Assembly: GCA_040880725.1 (NCBI GenBank)
Contig: JBBDHV010000025.1
Coordinates: forward strand, 1-29,717
Direction of reading: 5' to 3'
Length of the DNA: 29,717 bases
Source: DATHWB01 sp040880725
GTDB lineage: Bacteria; Actinomycetota; Acidimicrobiia; Spongiisociales; ZC4RG35
Shown here: piece after piece, positions 15,125 through 21,804 of the stretch
How positions within the stretch are numbered: position 1 is the stretch's first letter
Layout of the letters: every line of letters begins with the position of its first letter
The notes under the pieces: generated by a model
Seen by the model: only the letters and a program-made list of their open reading frames with translations
What the model was told of the DNA's origin: nothing
Databases searched by the model: none
Program-made: the position numbers and the translations under genes

Positions 15125-16687
15125 CTATTCCGCACCGCCGATGAGGCGCAACCGGGTCGAGTCGGCTCCCAGGGGCGACCGCACCGACACCTCGACCGTG
15201 ACCACAGCAGCGCGGCGCGCCCTGTCGAGGTCGACAGCGATCACGCCGGCGTCCCGCACCTCCCATCCGGTGTCCGAAACGACGATGCCGGACTCGCGGA
15301 CGACGACGCGGACTTCGGCCGCGGTCCGGCTCCGAACGGTGACGAGTTCGACGTCTCCCGAGCTGTCGAAGAAGGTCTGCCAACCCTCGACGCGGGGAGG
15401 GAGTCCGACACCCTCCGGCGGGTCGAGCAGTGCGACGCCGTTTTCCCACGACACTGTCCACGTGCCCAACTCTCCCGCACTGATTTCGTCGGAGTCCACG
15501 GTCACCCGCAGCGCTCCGTCAGGACGAATCTCCAGCTCGCGATGCTCGGTCCCGAGGCCGACGCGGATCGTCCCGGGAACCACGTCCGCGACCGTGGGCC
15601 GCACCCCGCCGTAGAAGTGGGCGAGGATGTCTGCGTAGCCTGAGCCGGCACTGGCCATGGCCTCGGCGCCGTACTGGCTCATCCCGACGAGGTGACCCCA
15701 ACCCCCTCCCCGAATCCGAAACCGCGTCTCGAGGCCGGGGGGACCTTCGGCGGGTCGCGCCACATAGAGCTCCGACTCGATGACGTAGTTCGGCGACATG
15801 ATCGTCTGCGGATACCTGCGCTCCGACTCGGGGCTGAGCACCGGGAAGCTGTCCGGGTACAACTCTGCGGCGGCCCGGTTGAGCCAGGTGCGCAGCGTCC
15901 ACGTGTCGACCGTCTCGACACCACCGGACGACGCGACGCTGACCGTCCACGGGCCGTCGCCATCCGCCGTCCGTCGGGTGGTGACGTCGAGAAGGGCACC
16001 GTCGACGAGCCCGGCGTGGGTGAACATCCCGGTTGCCTCACGATGGGTGAGCGTGAACTCCCACGCCACGAACGGCGACGTCTCGCCCGACGATTCGACC
16101 GCCCGCAGGTTCGGGTCCGGCGAGGCCCCCGGAAACACGTCTTCGACGTTGCGGGTACGTCCGTCGCTCGTCGACGAGTACAGGGCTTGGACGGGGAAAC
16201 CTCCTGACATCAGCACCTCACCCGAGGTGGCCTCGACGGCATCGATCCACCGGGCACCGTCGGGCCCGGCGAGGCCCCCAACCCCGGAATACACCTGGCA
16301 GGCGGTGGTCGCACAGATGTCGTAGTTGAAAGCACGCCCATTCGGCGCCCTCCCGCGCTCGAGCGTCCACGCCAGATAGGTGCGGGCTGCCACCACCTGG
16401 GCGGCGAGGGCTTCCGGGGGCCACGAGAACGGCACCTCGCGGATACCGAGCAGGTAGTCGTCAACCGTGGTCTCCTCGACGAGCGCCATGCCCCCGCCGT
16501 GGGCGGTGATGGTCATCGAGCCGGCGTGGATCCTCTCGCCGACCGCCACCAGAACTCCCGCTGCTGGTTCGAACTCGACCCGCGACGCCGCTATGCGGTC
16601 GTCGAGTTCGGTCGTCTGTGCCGCCGCGGGAATGGCCGACGTCAACACGGCGACACCGACGGCCAACGCCCTGAGAGTGCCTGCCAT
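15125..16687 (-). CDS. Secreted SpoIID/LytB-domain protein
   Basis: A 520-residue exported protein whose SpoIID domain is related to peptidoglycan lytic transglycosylases acting on glycan strands. It has a signal peptide with hydrophobic core LAVGVAVLTSAIPAAA and probable cleavage near residue 24. The SpoIID region includes REVPFSWPPEALAAQVVAARTY (catalytic-glutamate region), FNYDICATTACQVYSG, YSSTSDGRTRNVEDVFPG and GGGWGHLVGMSQYGAEAMA, the classic H-x-x-G-M-S-Q-x-G-A block. The last 130 residues look like beta-sandwich modules and may bind the wall. The organism group does not sporulate, so a role in wall remodelling or division is more likely. The start at MAGTLR (16687) is chosen because it begins the signal peptide directly and lies 7 bases after TAGCGT; the longer frame to 16717 would cross that promoter. 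Confidence 0.93.
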   Translation of the reverse strand: MAGTLRALAVGVAVLTSAIPAAAQTTELDDRIAASRVEFEPAAGVLVAVGERIHAGSMTITAHGGGMALVEETTVDDYLLGIREVPFSWPPEALAAQVVAARTYLAWTLERGRAPNGRAFNYDICATTACQVYSGVGGLAGPDGARWIDAVEATSGEVLMSGGFPVQALYSSTSDGRTRNVEDVFPGASPDPNLRAVESSGETSPFVAWEFTLTHREATGMFTHAGLVDGALLDVTTRRTADGDGPWTVSVASSGGVETVDTWTLRTWLNRAAAELYPDSFPVLSPESERRYPQTIMSPNYVIESELYVARPAEGPPGLETRFRIRGGGWGHLVGMSQYGAEAMASAGSGYADILAHFYGGVRPTVADVVPGTIRVGLGTEHRELEIRPDGALRVTVDSDEISAGELGTWTVSWENGVALLDPPEGVGLPPRVEGWQTFFDSSGDVELVTVRSRTAAEVRVVVRESGIVVSDTGWEVRDAGVIAVDLDRARRAAVVTVEVSVRSPLGADSTRLRLIGGAE

Positions 16688-16694
16688 TCGAGAG

Positions 16695-16736
16695 ACGCTA
16701 GGGCGGTCCCTGCCCAACCTCGCGGAGGGCTACCCT
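16695..16736. promoter_or_regulatory. Divergent leaderless promoters of the spoIID-like gene and rpiB
   Basis: TAGCGT on the minus strand (16700 down to 16695) ends 7 bases before the SpoIID-domain ATG. TACCCT on the plus strand (16731-16736) ends 8 bases before the rpiB ATG. Neither gene has a ribosome binding site. No -35 box is evident. Confidence 0.5.
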
Positions 16737-16744
16737 CCACCCCG

Positions 16745-17185
16745 ATGCGTATCGCACTGGGTGCCGACCATGCCGGCTACGACCTGAAACAGCACGTGGG
16801 TTCGATGCTCGCCGAGAGCGGGGTCACGGTCATCGATCTCGGCACACACTCCACCGACCCGGTGGACTATCCCGACTTCGCCGCCGCGGTGGCCCGCGCC
16901 GTCAACGACGGTCGCGCCGACCGCGGCATCATCATCTGCGGGTCCGGGGCAGGGGCGTGCGTCGCAGCCAACAAGGTGAATGGCATACGCGCCGCCGTCG
17001 CCCACGATACGTACACCGCACATCAGGCGGTGGAACACGACGACGTGAACGTCCTCTGCCTCGGAAGCCGCGTCATCGGCCAGAACGTGGCCGATGAACT
17101 GGTGAGAGCGTTCATCGGTGCAGAGTTCACCAACGAGGAACGCCACGTCCGACGACTCAACAAGGTGAAGGCCCTGGAGGGCTGA
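16745..17185 (+). CDS. rpiB: Ribose-5-phosphate isomerase B
   Basis: Cytoplasmic LacAB/RpiB-family enzyme of 146 residues that interconverts ribose 5-phosphate and ribulose 5-phosphate in the pentose phosphate pathway. The N-terminus MRIALGADHAGYDLKQ contains the substrate-binding Asp8-His9. The active-site loop is ICGSGAGACVAANKVNGIRAA (64-84) with Cys65, so it keeps the catalytic cysteine of the E. coli-type enzyme rather than the Glu-based site of the mycobacterial enzyme (family knowledge). CLGSRVIG near residue 100 is also typical. The ATG at 16745 is fixed by the conserved N-terminus and by the -10 box 8 bases upstream. It is followed by a strong stem-loop at 17238-17264. Confidence 0.96.
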   Translation: MRIALGADHAGYDLKQHVGSMLAESGVTVIDLGTHSTDPVDYPDFAAAVARAVNDGRADRGIIICGSGAGACVAANKVNGIRAAVAHDTYTAHQAVEHDDVNVLCLGSRVIGQNVADELVRAFIGAEFTNEERHVRRLNKVKALEG

Positions 17186-17237
17186 CAGCCTCGGCGGCCG
17201 AGCATCTCACGGCGCCTCCTGTTCGGCTTCACATGAT

Positions 17238-17264
17238 GAGACCCCTCGCTGAGCGAGAGGTCTC
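17238..17264. terminator. Strong bidirectional stem-loop terminator
   Basis: A 12-bp stem with one mismatch: left arm GAGACCCCTCGC, loop TGA, right arm GCGAGAGGTCTC. It lies 52 bases after the rpiB stop and 3 bases beyond the CCA end of the minus-strand tRNA-Glu, so it can end transcripts from both sides. There is no U-tract, which is common for actinobacterial terminators. Confidence 0.65.
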
Positions 17265-17267
17265 CGA

Positions 17268-17343
17268 TGGCAGCCCCGACCAGGTTCGAACTGGCGTTTC
17301 CGGCTTGAGAGGCCGGCGTCCTAGACCGCTGGACGACGGGGCC
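17268..17343 (-). tRNA. tRNA-Glu (anticodon CTC), CCA encoded
   Basis: Full cloverleaf on the minus strand. The acceptor GGCCCCG pairs with CGGGGCT (one G-T pair at position 1), with discriminator G and an encoded CCA. The anticodon arm is CCGGC-CTCTCAA-GCCGG, anticodon CTC. The T arm contains GTTCGAA. It is 34 bases downstream of tRNA-Gln and probably co-transcribed with it. Confidence 0.95.
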
Positions 17344-17377
17344 GAGATTGAGTTGTGGTCATTCGAGGCGAGTCGAA

Positions 17378-17452
17378 TGGCTCGGGGGGAAGGACTTGAA
17401 CCCTCAACGACGGGACCAGAACCCGCTGTGTTGCCAATTACACCACCCCCGA
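17378..17452 (-). tRNA. tRNA-Gln (anticodon CTG), CCA encoded
   Basis: Full cloverleaf on the minus strand. The acceptor TCGGGGG pairs with CCCCCGA without mismatch, with discriminator G and an encoded CCA. The D arm contains GGTGTAATTGGCA, typical of tRNA-Gln. The anticodon loop is TTCTGGT, anticodon CTG, and the T arm contains GTTCAAG. A TAGACT -10-like box on the minus strand at 17491-17496 lies about 40 bases upstream. Confidence 0.94.
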
Positions 17453-17490
17453 CCGGGTGACGGCGCGCAGCAGCGCCCTCGGCGGACGGC

Positions 17491-17496
17491 AGTCTA
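17491..17496 (-). promoter_or_regulatory. Possible -10 box for the tRNA-Gln/tRNA-Glu unit
   Basis: TAGACT on the minus strand, about 40 bases upstream of the 5' end of tRNA-Gln and downstream of the ABC permease stop. No convincing -35 box is seen, so read-through from the permease operon remains possible. Confidence 0.35.
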
Positions 17497-17527
17497 CCGC
17501 AGGCCCTGCAGTCGTCCCAGTCCGCGC

Positions 17528-18469
17528 TCACACAGGATCGACCGTGCGCCGACGCGCCGCCCGATAGCGAGGATCAGCCACCTCGCGCAGACCGACCGAC
17601 ACCAGATAGAACGCCGCGGCAAACAGCGACAGGGCGATCGAGGGCGGAATGATGGCGTTCCAGGCGACCGTTCCCGTGAGCGGGTTGGTGAACGTCACCC
17701 CGTTGTAGACGAGCGTTCCCCAGTTCACACGGGTGCCGGTCTGGCCCAACCAGGCTGCAAACCCGTCGGCGATGATCGCACCGACGACCGCGAGCATCAT
17801 GTAGACCGCGGCGAGCGGATACAGGTGCGGCAGCACATGCCGTCCGAGAATCCGCCACTTCCCGGCGCCGGCTACCCGCGCCGCGTCGATGAATGGTGAG
17901 GCGATGACCTTCAACGCCTGTGCGCGGATGACGATGGCGCCGGCGCCCACACCGGTGATGAGACCGTAGATCAGGCCGAAATCCACCGGCCCGATGTCCT
18001 GTGACTGCTCGGAGGACCCGATGACGAGCATGAAGATCGGCGCAGGCAGCAGCAGGAAGGCATCCGAGATCCGGCTGAACACCGCATCGATCCAACCGCG
18101 GAACAACGCACTCATCGCCCCCACCACCGTCGCCGCCACCGCGGTTGACAGCGCCGCCACCACCGCCATCACCCAGGTGGGGCGGGTGGCCGCGAGGAGC
18201 TGGGACAACACGTCACGACCGAGCGCGTCCGTGCCAAAGAGATGTCCGTCGCCCGGCGGCGCGGGGTGCGGGATGACGTTCGGGTCGAACCCGGTCACAG
18301 GGTCATAGATCCCGCTCGGCCACACGGAGTTGATCAGGAACGGATACACGACACCGGCCAGTCCATAGAGCGCGATGATGATCACCCCGATCACCGCGAG
18401 CCGGTTGTGGACGAACTGGCTCGCCCCCATCTTGAAAACTCGCCACGTCCGCGCCCGCCAGGTGATCAT
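17528..18469 (-). CDS. Dipeptide/oligopeptide ABC transporter permease (DppC/OppC type)
   Basis: Inner-membrane permease of 313 residues. The N-terminus has a cytoplasmic stretch, then the first helix RLAVIGVIIIALYGLAGVVY. The DppC-type N-terminal segment HLFGTDALGRDVLSQLL (about 94-110), typical of this subfamily, precedes the main helices. The coupling-loop (EAA) motif IDAARVAGAGKWRILGRHVLPHL lies about residues 196-218 and contacts the ATPase. The ATG at 18469 overlaps the TGA of the upstream permease (ATGA), so the two subunits are translationally coupled. Substrate specificity cannot be read, since the binding protein and ATPases are not in the readable sequence and may lie in or beyond the assembly gap. 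Confidence 0.93.
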   Translation of the reverse strand: MITWRARTWRVFKMGASQFVHNRLAVIGVIIIALYGLAGVVYPFLINSVWPSGIYDPVTGFDPNVIPHPAPPGDGHLFGTDALGRDVLSQLLAATRPTWVMAVVAALSTAVAATVVGAMSALFRGWIDAVFSRISDAFLLLPAPIFMLVIGSSEQSQDIGPVDFGLIYGLITGVGAGAIVIRAQALKVIASPFIDAARVAGAGKWRILGRHVLPHLYPLAAVYMMLAVVGAIIADGFAAWLGQTGTRVNWGTLVYNGVTFTNPLTGTVAWNAIIPPSIALSLFAAAFYLVSVGLREVADPRYRAARRRTVDPV

Positions 18470-19620
18470 GCCTGTATCTCCACGGGATGTGCGATCCGCG
18501 GATCGAGCGCGTAGGTGATGATCTCGAGAACGAGACGAGTGATCATCGTGACGACCCCGATGACCATCAGAACGGACACGACGGTCGGGATGTCCTGGGA
18601 TTCGATCGACGAGAACAGCATCGTGCCGATCCCCGGCCACGACACCGCCCGCTCGATGATCACCAACCCCGTCATCAGATACGGGATCGACACGGCGAGA
18701 CGGGCTACGAGCGCCAGGACCGCGTTCTTGGACGCATGCCGGTCGCGGATGGTCCTCTCGCGGAGTCCCTTGGCGCGGGCGGTACCGACGTAATCCTCGT
18801 TCAGTTGACCGACGACTCCCGCCTGCATGATCAGCATGAACTCCCCGAAGGCGAGCACCACGAAGGCAATGAGCGGCAACATCGCGTCGAAGGCGAGATC
18901 GATCGCCCACGGCATGATCCCCAAAGCCGCCCAGAGACCAAGCATCACGCCGAAGGCCATCAGGAGTTGCACCCCTGGCGTGATCCGTTTCCGACGAAGG
19001 CGCCACCAGACGGCGCCAAGCACGGCGGAGAGGAGCATGCCGAGGGCGAGCGCCATCGTCATTCTGTTCAAGAACTGCGTTTCGCTCAAAGGAGCGTCGA
19101 GCCACAGTTCGCGGCGTTCGTCCTCGAAGAACCGCGCCCTCCACTGGCGAAGACGCAATGCGAGCACCGACGTCACGACGAAACCCGCGAACGGTGGAAA
19201 CAGCGTTGAAAGCGACACCCCCGCCAGGGTGATCCCGTCGCTACGCAAGCCGCCGCGCCATCCGGTGCTCCGGCCCAGCCACTGACCGATGACGTAGGCG
19301 ATCGCCAGACCGGTCACAAACACGAAGACGGTCGATGCGATCGCACCGCCGAGATTCCAACTCACCCGGCCACCGGTGGTGGTCTCACCCAGTCCACCCT
19401 CGAAGAACCCCTGCAGCCAGCGCCACCACCGGATGTGGATCGGAAGGTTCACGCCGTAGGCCTCGCGCAAGGCCTCGACTTCCTCTGCGGACATCCCCAG
19501 CCGGAATATCGAGAAGTAGTCGCCTGGGATGAATGACTCGATGAGCCAGAACATCACGAAGCTGAACACGACCAGAAACACGACCCCGACCGCGAGCCGT
19601 CGCCCTACGAACTTGACCAC
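18466..19620 (-). CDS. Dipeptide/oligopeptide ABC transporter permease (DppB/OppB type) with extra membrane segments
   Basis: Inner-membrane permease of 384 residues, longer than the usual 305-340 for DppB. The N-terminus has helix 1 (VGVVFLVVFSFVMFWLI), then a periplasmic loop with IPGDYFS and EEVEALREAYGVNLPIHIRWWRWL, standard for DppB. The EAA loop is DYVGTARAKGLRERTIRDRHASKNAV (about 276-301). The oddity is residues 158-246, between helix 3 and the EAA-proximal helix. Here a charged loop (RARFFEDERRELWLDAPLSE) and two additional hydrophobic segments (about 187-206 and 219-240), separated by WWRLRRKRITPG, replace the short periplasmic loop. GTG at 19620 is the start, with GGAGGA 7-8 bases upstream. 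It is coupled to the DppC-type gene by ATGA. Confidence 0.9.
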   Translation of the reverse strand: MVKFVGRRLAVGVVFLVVFSFVMFWLIESFIPGDYFSIFRLGMSAEEVEALREAYGVNLPIHIRWWRWLQGFFEGGLGETTTGGRVSWNLGGAIASTVFVFVTGLAIAYVIGQWLGRSTGWRGGLRSDGITLAGVSLSTLFPPFAGFVVTSVLALRLRQWRARFFEDERRELWLDAPLSETQFLNRMTMALALGMLLSAVLGAVWWRLRRKRITPGVQLLMAFGVMLGLWAALGIMPWAIDLAFDAMLPLIAFVVLAFGEFMLIMQAGVVGQLNEDYVGTARAKGLRERTIRDRHASKNAVLALVARLAVSIPYLMTGLVIIERAVSWPGIGTMLFSSIESQDIPTVVSVLMVIGVVTMITRLVLEIITYALDPRIAHPVEIQA

Positions 19621-19757
19621 GGTTGTTCCTCCGCCGCAGGAGCTTAGAAGGCACTCCCCACGCGGACCGCCAGAGCTGCGGGCAAAGCAGCTTGTAGGCG
19701 GCCCCCGAGGTCTCTTCTCCCGGCGGGGAAGTCCGGCGCCAGCCGTGACGGGATGTT
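19621..19757. other. Intergenic region upstream of the ABC permease genes
   Basis: 137 bases without a gene. It contains the ribosome binding site of the DppB-type gene (GGAGGA on the minus strand at about 19627-19632) and a small hairpin, AGCTGC at 19674-19679 pairing with GCAGCT at 19687-19692 around a 7-base loop. The hairpin may end the upstream transcript or shape the leader. No clear -10 box is seen. Confidence 0.4.
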
Positions 19758-19835
19758 CTACGCCGGCACCTCGACGGGTTCGACCCGCGTGAAGATGTGG
19801 GAGACGGCGTCGCTTCCGCTCGCGACCCCCTCGCC
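19758..19835 (-). CDS. Possible C-terminal tail of a gene lost in the assembly gap
   Basis: Reading the minus strand out of the gap gives 25 open codons ending SHIFTRVEPVEVPA and a TAG stop at 19760-19758. It sits in the right place and orientation for the gene preceding the two permeases, often the binding protein of such a transporter. The tail is too short to identify and could be chance open frame in GC-rich DNA. Confidence 0.35.
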   Translation of the reverse strand, partial: GEGVASGSDAVSHIFTRVEPVEVPA

Positions 19836-19935
19836 NNNNNNNNNNNNNNNNNNNNNNNNNNNNNNNNNNNNNNNNNNNNNNNNNNNNNNNNNNNNNNNNN
19901 NNNNNNNNNNNNNNNNNNNNNNNNNNNNNNNNNNN
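19836..19935. other. Assembly gap (100 N)
   Basis: A run of exactly 100 N, the standard filler for a gap of unknown size. It directly abuts a 121-bp tandem repeat on its right, which probably caused the contig break. The true distance is unknown and could include whole genes. Confidence 0.99.
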
Positions 19936-20257
19936 TGAGACCCCCGCCGAACCCGAAGAGGCAGCCGCGCCATCCGGGGGGCGCAGGGGGTCGCCCCCCC
20001 GCACAATCAAACAGCCCCAGTCCTCCGCAACCAGTTCCCGTCATGGGCCATCGGGTGAGACCGCAGGCAAACCCGTCCGCCGCAACCACGCCATCCGGGG
20101 GGTGCCGGGGGGTCGTCCCCCTGCACAATCAAACAGTCCCAAGCCTCCGCGACCAGTTCCCGTCATGGGCCATTGGGTGAGACCCCCGCCGAACCCGAAG
20201 AGGCAGCCGCGCCATCCGGGGGGCGCAGGGGGGTCGCCCCCCCGCACAATCAAACAG
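19936..20257. repeat. Tandem array of a 121-bp GC-rich repeat (2.7 copies visible)
   Basis: Units begin TGAGACC at 19936, 20056 and 20178 (period 120 and 122); the third is cut at 20257. Units 1 and 3 are nearly identical over their shared length, and unit 2 has diverged in its first third. Each unit holds CCATCCGGGGGG, a G-run/C-run hairpin (GGGGG-TCG-CCCCC type), then GCACAATCAAACAG; units 1 and 2 continue into AGTTCCCGTCATGGGCCAT. The minus strand is open in several frames, but the codons are simply those of the GC-rich repeat and give proline/glycine-rich nonsense. No transposase, CRISPR-like spacer pattern or integrase is present. It may be a dispersed element present elsewhere in the genome. 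Confidence 0.9.
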
Positions 20258-20315
20258 GGCGGCAGTGACGATGTTCTGCGCGAGAGAAGGAACAATCGAC
20301 TGGCTGCCGCCCTGT
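20254..20315. repeat. 62-nt imperfect stem-loop with a 12-bp perfect outer stem
   Basis: ACAGGGCGGCAG at 20254-20265 is the exact reverse complement of CTGCCGCCCTGT at 20304-20315. Inside, GATGTTC pairs with GAACAATC except for one bulged base, extending the fold. On the minus strand the outer stem is followed by TTGATTGTGC, a weak U-rich tail, so it could terminate transcripts coming from the prfA side. Its left arm overlaps the last bases of the third repeat unit. It is not a protein gene. An operator or structured RNA is also possible. Confidence 0.6.
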
Positions 20316-20354
20316 GGAACCATCGTATCCGGGCCGATGGTGCCCGACCGGGGG

Positions 20355-20360
20355 TAACTT
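20355..20360 (+). promoter_or_regulatory. -10 box for leaderless zinc-ribbon gene mRNA
   Basis: TAACTT ends 6 bases before the ATG at 20367; there is no ribosome binding site. No -35 box is evident. Confidence 0.45.
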
Positions 20361-20366
20361 CTGGGC

Positions 20367-20738
20367 ATGGTCGATTTTCTCATTGGATACGTGCTCGGTG
20401 AACGGGCGACGACGAGGGCGGCAGCGTTGAACAGGACGGCGGGTGCGCGCTCTGCGGCACAGGTCGTGGGTGGGCTGCACGACGTCAACGAGCGGATCGA
20501 CCGGATGATGCTGGTGGTCGATGCGTTGTGGTCGATGCTGAAGGAGAAGGGCTACACCGACGAGGATCTGGCGGCGAGGATTCGGGCGATCGACTCTCAG
20601 GACGGCAACGTCGACGGTGCCCGCAAACCGCTGCCGAGACGGTGCACGAAGTGCGATTCGATGGTCGAGCCGGGCCGGGAGAACTGCGCTTTCTGTGGTG
20701 CGGCCTTGGACCCCGGCAGCGCCCTCGACGGTATCTGA
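20367..20738 (+). CDS. Small zinc-ribbon protein of unknown function
   Basis: A 123-residue protein. Residues 1-36 are weakly hydrophobic then Ala/Arg-rich. Residues 37-75 form a predicted helical pair (DVNERIDRMMLVVDALWSM, then GYTDEDLAARIRAID), resembling segments seen in small actinobacterial proteins. Residues 93-110 are a zinc ribbon with Cys93, Cys96, Cys107 and Cys110 (CTKC...CAFC). Such tails usually bind one zinc and mediate protein or nucleic acid contacts. The function is unknown and I assign none. The stop is 4 bases from the stop of convergent prfA, and both stops lie inside CTGAACGTTCAG. Confidence 0.8.
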   Translation: MVDFLIGYVLGERATTRAAALNRTAGARSAAQVVGGLHDVNERIDRMMLVVDALWSMLKEKGYTDEDLAARIRAIDSQDGNVDGARKPLPRRCTKCDSMVEPGRENCAFCGAALDPGSALDGI

Positions 20739-20742
20739 ACGT

Positions 20743-21804
20743 TCAGCCCTCCAACGCGGCTGCCGCTTCGGCGCGACGTAGCGCGGTCACGAATTCGGCG
20801 AGGTCGCCTTCGAGTATCGAGTCGAGCTTGTAGAGGGTGAGTTCGATCCGATGGTCGGTGACTCGTCCCTCTTTGTAGTTGTAGGTGCGGATCTTCTCGG
20901 ATCGCTCCCCGGATTTGACCATCGAACGGCGGACCCCTTCGAGTTCGGCGTGGTGACGCTCGAGTTCGAGCTGGTAGAGGCGGGCGCGGAGCACCCGGAA
21001 TGCCTTCTCCTTGTTCTGAAGTTGGCTCTTTTCGTCCTGACACGACACGACCACCCCGGTGGGGAGATGGGTGAGGCGCACCGCCGAGTCGGTGGTGTTG
21101 ACGGACTGCCCACCGGGACCACTCGACCGGAACACGTCGACCTTCACATCGTTCGGATCGATCTCGACTTCGACCTCGTCGGCTTCGGGCAGCACTGCGA
21201 CGGTGGCAGTCGACGTGTGGATTCGTCCTTGGGATTCGGTCCGGGGGACCCGTTGGACACGATGGACTCCGGCTTCGAACTTGAACGCGCCGTAGGCGTT
21301 CGGTCCTCGGAGGCCGACGGTCACTTTCGAATATCCACCCGCTTCGGACGGCGAGGTGTCGATCGGTTCGGTCTTCAGGCCCATCCGGCCGGCATATCGC
21401 TCGTACATAGCCAGAAGATCCCCTGCCCAGATCGCAGCCTCGTCGCCCCCGGCCGCGGCGCGGATCTCGAGGATGGCCGGCTTCTCGTCGTCCGGGTCGA
21501 CGGGCGTGAGCGCGATCGTGAGCTCGTCGAGGATTCGCTCCGCGTCGGTCGCTCGGTCTTCGGCCATCCGTCCGAGTTCGTCAGCCATCGACGGGTCGGC
21601 GGCGGCCAACTCGCGTGCCTCGCGTACATCGGCCTGCGCGGCCTTGAGCTCGTCGGCGAGATCGATGATCGGCTTCAGTCGAGCGTGGGTGCGTCCCAGC
21701 TCCTGATATTCGGAGGGGTCGGTCTCGCTGCTGCCGAGTCGCTCTTCGACTTCCGCGAGCTCGGCTTCGAGCTCGCCGAGCCTCGACTCCAGCCGAGCGT
21801 CCAT
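20743..21804 (-). CDS. prfA: Peptide chain release factor 1
   Basis: Cytoplasmic factor of 353 residues that recognises UAA and UAG on the ribosome and releases the nascent chain. The N-terminal coiled-coil domain covers about 1-100. The codon-recognition region contains VPRTESQGRIHTSTATVAVLP, in which the stop-recognition tripeptide is Pro-Arg-Thr (187-189) in the P-x-T position of RF1; RF2 would have SPF. The catalytic GGQ is at 231-233 in SSGPGGQSVNTTDSAVRLTH. The C-terminus ends RRAEAAAALEG. The ATG at 21804 shares one base with the TGA of the DUF1385 gene (TGATG), so the two are coupled. The prmC gene, which methylates this GGQ and often follows prfA, is not next door. Confidence 0.97.
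   Translation of the reverse strand: MDARLESRLGELEAELAEVEERLGSSETDPSEYQELGRTHARLKPIIDLADELKAAQADVREARELAAADPSMADELGRMAEDRATDAERILDELTIALTPVDPDDEKPAILEIRAAAGGDEAAIWAGDLLAMYERYAGRMGLKTEPIDTSPSEAGGYSKVTVGLRGPNAYGAFKFEAGVHRVQRVPRTESQGRIHTSTATVAVLPEADEVEVEIDPNDVKVDVFRSSGPGGQSVNTTDSAVRLTHLPTGVVVSCQDEKSQLQNKEKAFRVLRARLYQLELERHHAELEGVRRSMVKSGERSEKIRTYNYKEGRVTDHRIELTLYKLDSILEGDLAEFVTALRRAEAAAALEG

Noticed and set aside
19936..20257. CRISPR array or repeat-encoded protein
   Set aside because: Units of about 121 bp follow one another without spacers and are unequal in identity; no cas gene is near. The open frames reflect GC content only.
20254..20315. Integron attC-like recombination site
   Set aside because: The arms lack the GTTRRRY/RYYYAAC ends of attC sites, and no integrase or cassette gene is present.
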